Translations under genes and position numbers: made by a program
In this document: positions 5,766 to 7,112 of the stretch, one piece after another
How the letters are laid out: every line of letters begins with the position of its first letter
Numbering within the stretch: position 1 is the first letter of the stretch
NCBI GenBank assembly: GCA_023392205.1
Contig: JAEVZN010000166.1
Span: 1 to 7,112 of the forward strand
Direction: 5' to 3'
DNA: 7,112 nucleotides
From: Pseudomonadota bacterium
GTDB taxonomy: Bacteria; Pseudomonadota; Alphaproteobacteria; Rhizobiales; Xanthobacteraceae
The notes under the pieces: model-generated
Database searches by the model: none
What the model was told of the DNA's origin: nothing
The model's input: the letters and a program-made list of their open reading frames with translations, nothing else

Positions 5766-6646
5766 CCACGCCAGCCTACAACTTTGCCTATCTGGACGAG
5801 CAAAACAAACGGATGATCCGCCGCGCGATCCTGAAGGCGATTGCCATTCCGGGATACCAGGTGCCGTTTGCGGGGCGGGAAATGCCGATGCCCTATGGAT
5901 GGGGCACGGGCGGTGTGCAGGTCACCGCCGCCATTCTCGGGCCGGACGATATTCTGAAGGTCATCGATCAGGGATCGGACGACACGACCAACGCCGTGTC
6001 GATCCGTGATTTCTTCCGCAAGACTGCGGGCATTGCGACGACAACCGCGACACAGGATGCCACGATCATCCAGACACGGCATCGTATCCCGGAAGCGCCG
6101 CTGTCGGAGGATCAGGTGCTTGTCTATCAGGTACCGATCCCTGAGCCGCTCCGCTTTCTGGAACCGCGCGAAACCGAAACGCGCCGAATGCACGCCCATG
6201 CCGATTACGGTTTGATGCATGTGAAGCTGTATGAGGATATCGCCCGATATGGCCATATCGCCACGACCTATGCCTATCCGGTGGCGGTCAATGGACGTTA
6301 TGTGACCGATCCGTCGCCGACGCCGAAATTCGACAATCCGAAGATGGACGATTGCCCCGCGCTGCAATTGTTCGGCGCGGGCCGGGAGAAGAGAATTTAC
6401 GCGATCCCTCCCTATACACAGGTGGTGTCACTCGACTTTGAAGATCACCCCTTCGAGGCCACCCGCACACCGGAAGTCTGCGCGCTTTGCGGTGCAGACC
6501 ACACATTCCTGGACGAGATTATTACCGACGATCGCGGCACACGGTTGTTCGTGTGCTCGGATACCGATTATTGCGAGCAGCAGCGCGCGGGCAATCCGGT
6601 CGTCGTACCATGGCAGGATCAGGATCAGTTGCATGACCGGGACTGA
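5762..6646 (+). CDS. phnJ: PhnJ, radical SAM C-P lyase
   Basis: A 294-residue PhnJ (E. coli 281), the catalytic subunit that cleaves the carbon-phosphorus bond, giving a ribose cyclic phosphate and an alkane such as methane from methylphosphonate. It uses a [4Fe-4S] cluster and S-adenosylmethionine. The unusual C-terminal cysteine motif is complete: Cys240, Cys243, Cys265 and Cys271 (CX2CX21CX5C), matching E. coli 241, 244, 266 and 272. The last is the catalytic thiyl residue. Gly31 in IPGYQVPF matches the proposed glycyl radical residue 32. The rest is very close to the family (MPYGWGTGG, TRHRIPE, PEPLRFLEPRETETRRMHA, IATTYAYPV, LFGAGREKRIYA). The only difference is a slightly longer C-terminal tail (VVPWQDQDQLHDRD). 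It overlaps phnI by four bases and phnK by fourteen. Confidence 0.97.
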   Translation: MTTPAYNFAYLDEQNKRMIRRAILKAIAIPGYQVPFAGREMPMPYGWGTGGVQVTAAILGPDDILKVIDQGSDDTTNAVSIRDFFRKTAGIATTTATQDATIIQTRHRIPEAPLSEDQVLVYQVPIPEPLRFLEPRETETRRMHAHADYGLMHVKLYEDIARYGHIATTYAYPVAVNGRYVTDPSPTPKFDNPKMDDCPALQLFGAGREKRIYAIPPYTQVVSLDFEDHPFEATRTPEVCALCGADHTFLDEIITDDRGTRLFVCSDTDYCEQQRAGNPVVVPWQDQDQLHDRD

Positions 6647-7112
6647 AGAACCGCTGCTGGTCGCCGATGGCCTGTCGAAATGGTACGGCCGCCAGCTCGG
6701 ATGCCGCGACGTATCGCTCGACGTCTTCGAGGGCGAGGTGCTTGCGATCGTCGGGGAATCGGGATCGGGCAAGTCGACGCTGCTGAAATTGCTGTCCGGA
6801 CAGATGGAGCCCAGCGGCGGCGCCGTTCACTATCGCATGCGCGATGGCGTGATGCGCGATCTGGCCGGCATCGGCGAGGCGCAACGGCGTTTCCTGTACA
6901 GGACAGACTGGGGTTTTGTGCATCAGGATTCCGCGCAGGGCCTGCGCATGGAAATGTCCGCCGGGGCCAATGTCGGCGAGCGCCTGATGGCGGTGGGGCA
7001 GAGGCATTACGGCCGCATCCGAAACACTGCTTCTGAATGGCTGCAACGGGTCGAGATCGATCAGGGGCGTATCGACGACGCGCCCAGCACCTTCTCCGGC
7101 GGTATGCGTCAG
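6633..7112 (+). CDS. phnK: PhnK, ABC-type ATP-binding subunit (partial, 3' end cut)
   Basis: The first 160 codons of PhnK, an ABC-family nucleotide-binding protein that docks on the PhnGHIJ core and is required in vivo, but is not a membrane transporter. The Walker A motif is GESGSGKST (residues 41-49), the Q-loop glutamine is Gln98 in FVHQDS, and the ABC signature FSGGMRQ ends at residue 160, the last codon in the window. Walker B and the H-loop lie beyond the edge. Family traits include LLVADGLSKWYG, and the middle region with DLAGIGEAQRRFLYRTDWGFVHQ matches PhnK better than oligopeptide-type ATPases. The ATG at 6633 lies inside the end of phnJ (14-base overlap), which suggests translational coupling. 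PhnL would be expected next. Confidence 0.93.
   Translation, partial: MTGTEEPLLVADGLSKWYGRQLGCRDVSLDVFEGEVLAIVGESGSGKSTLLKLLSGQMEPSGGAVHYRMRDGVMRDLAGIGEAQRRFLYRTDWGFVHQDSAQGLRMEMSAGANVGERLMAVGQRHYGRIRNTASEWLQRVEIDQGRIDDAPSTFSGGMRQ

Noticed and set aside
5663..6367. Open frame of 234 codons on the minus strand
   Set aside because: It is a shadow opposite phnI/phnJ with no motif support.
1..7112. CRISPR array, insertion sequence or defence system
   Set aside because: No spaced direct repeats, transposase or known defence gene is visible; the only short array is the adjacent 17-bp repeats without spacers.

Overview
The window joins two unrelated pieces of DNA. The left part (about 1-1950) is the end of an integrated mobile element. 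The right part (about 1950-7112) is chromosome carrying the start of a carbon-phosphorus (C-P) lyase operon for phosphonate use. The GC-rich coding, the tRNA-Arg(CCU) sequence, a two-hairpin intergenic repeat next to phnF and the phnF/phnGHIJK layout suggest an alphaproteobacterium of the Rhizobiales, perhaps near Bradyrhizobium, Afipia or Rhodopseudomonas. The genus is inferred from memory of such genomes, not from a search.

Left part: a small AlpA/excisionase-like DNA-binding protein (41-262, minus) and a complete 417-residue tyrosine recombinase (529-1782, minus). An AT-rich gap separates them. To the right of the integrase start is the 3' end of a tRNA-Arg(CCU) gene (1953-1997, plus) without its 5' half. 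This is the attachment-site copy at the right border of the element. An intact tRNA-Arg(CCU) is expected at the other border, to the left of the window.

Middle: a minus-strand terminator-like hairpin (1997-2038), another long hairpin (2086-2120) and three 17-bp direct repeats (2124-2174) that run into the stop codon of a short secreted RlpA-like protein (2165-2509, minus). Two strong hairpins resembling a Rhizobiales intergenic repeat (2641-2733) lie between this gene and phnF.

Right part: the GntR/UTRA regulator PhnF (2734-3480, minus) diverges from phnG, phnH, phnI, phnJ and phnK (cut by the window end). The five phn genes overlap or nearly touch, so they form one transcription unit. The 88-bp divergent region has a candidate Pho box and a perfect 11-bp-arm inverted repeat, the likely PhnF operator. 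This suggests dual control by phosphate starvation and by a PhnF ligand. PhnI attaches phosphonate to the ribose of ATP with PhnG and PhnH. PhnJ then breaks the C-P bond by radical SAM chemistry, and PhnK is the ATP-binding subunit that docks on the core complex. PhnL, PhnM and the transporter are not in view. I see no undescribed system here. The most useful points are the island border, the regulatory architecture and the repeats.
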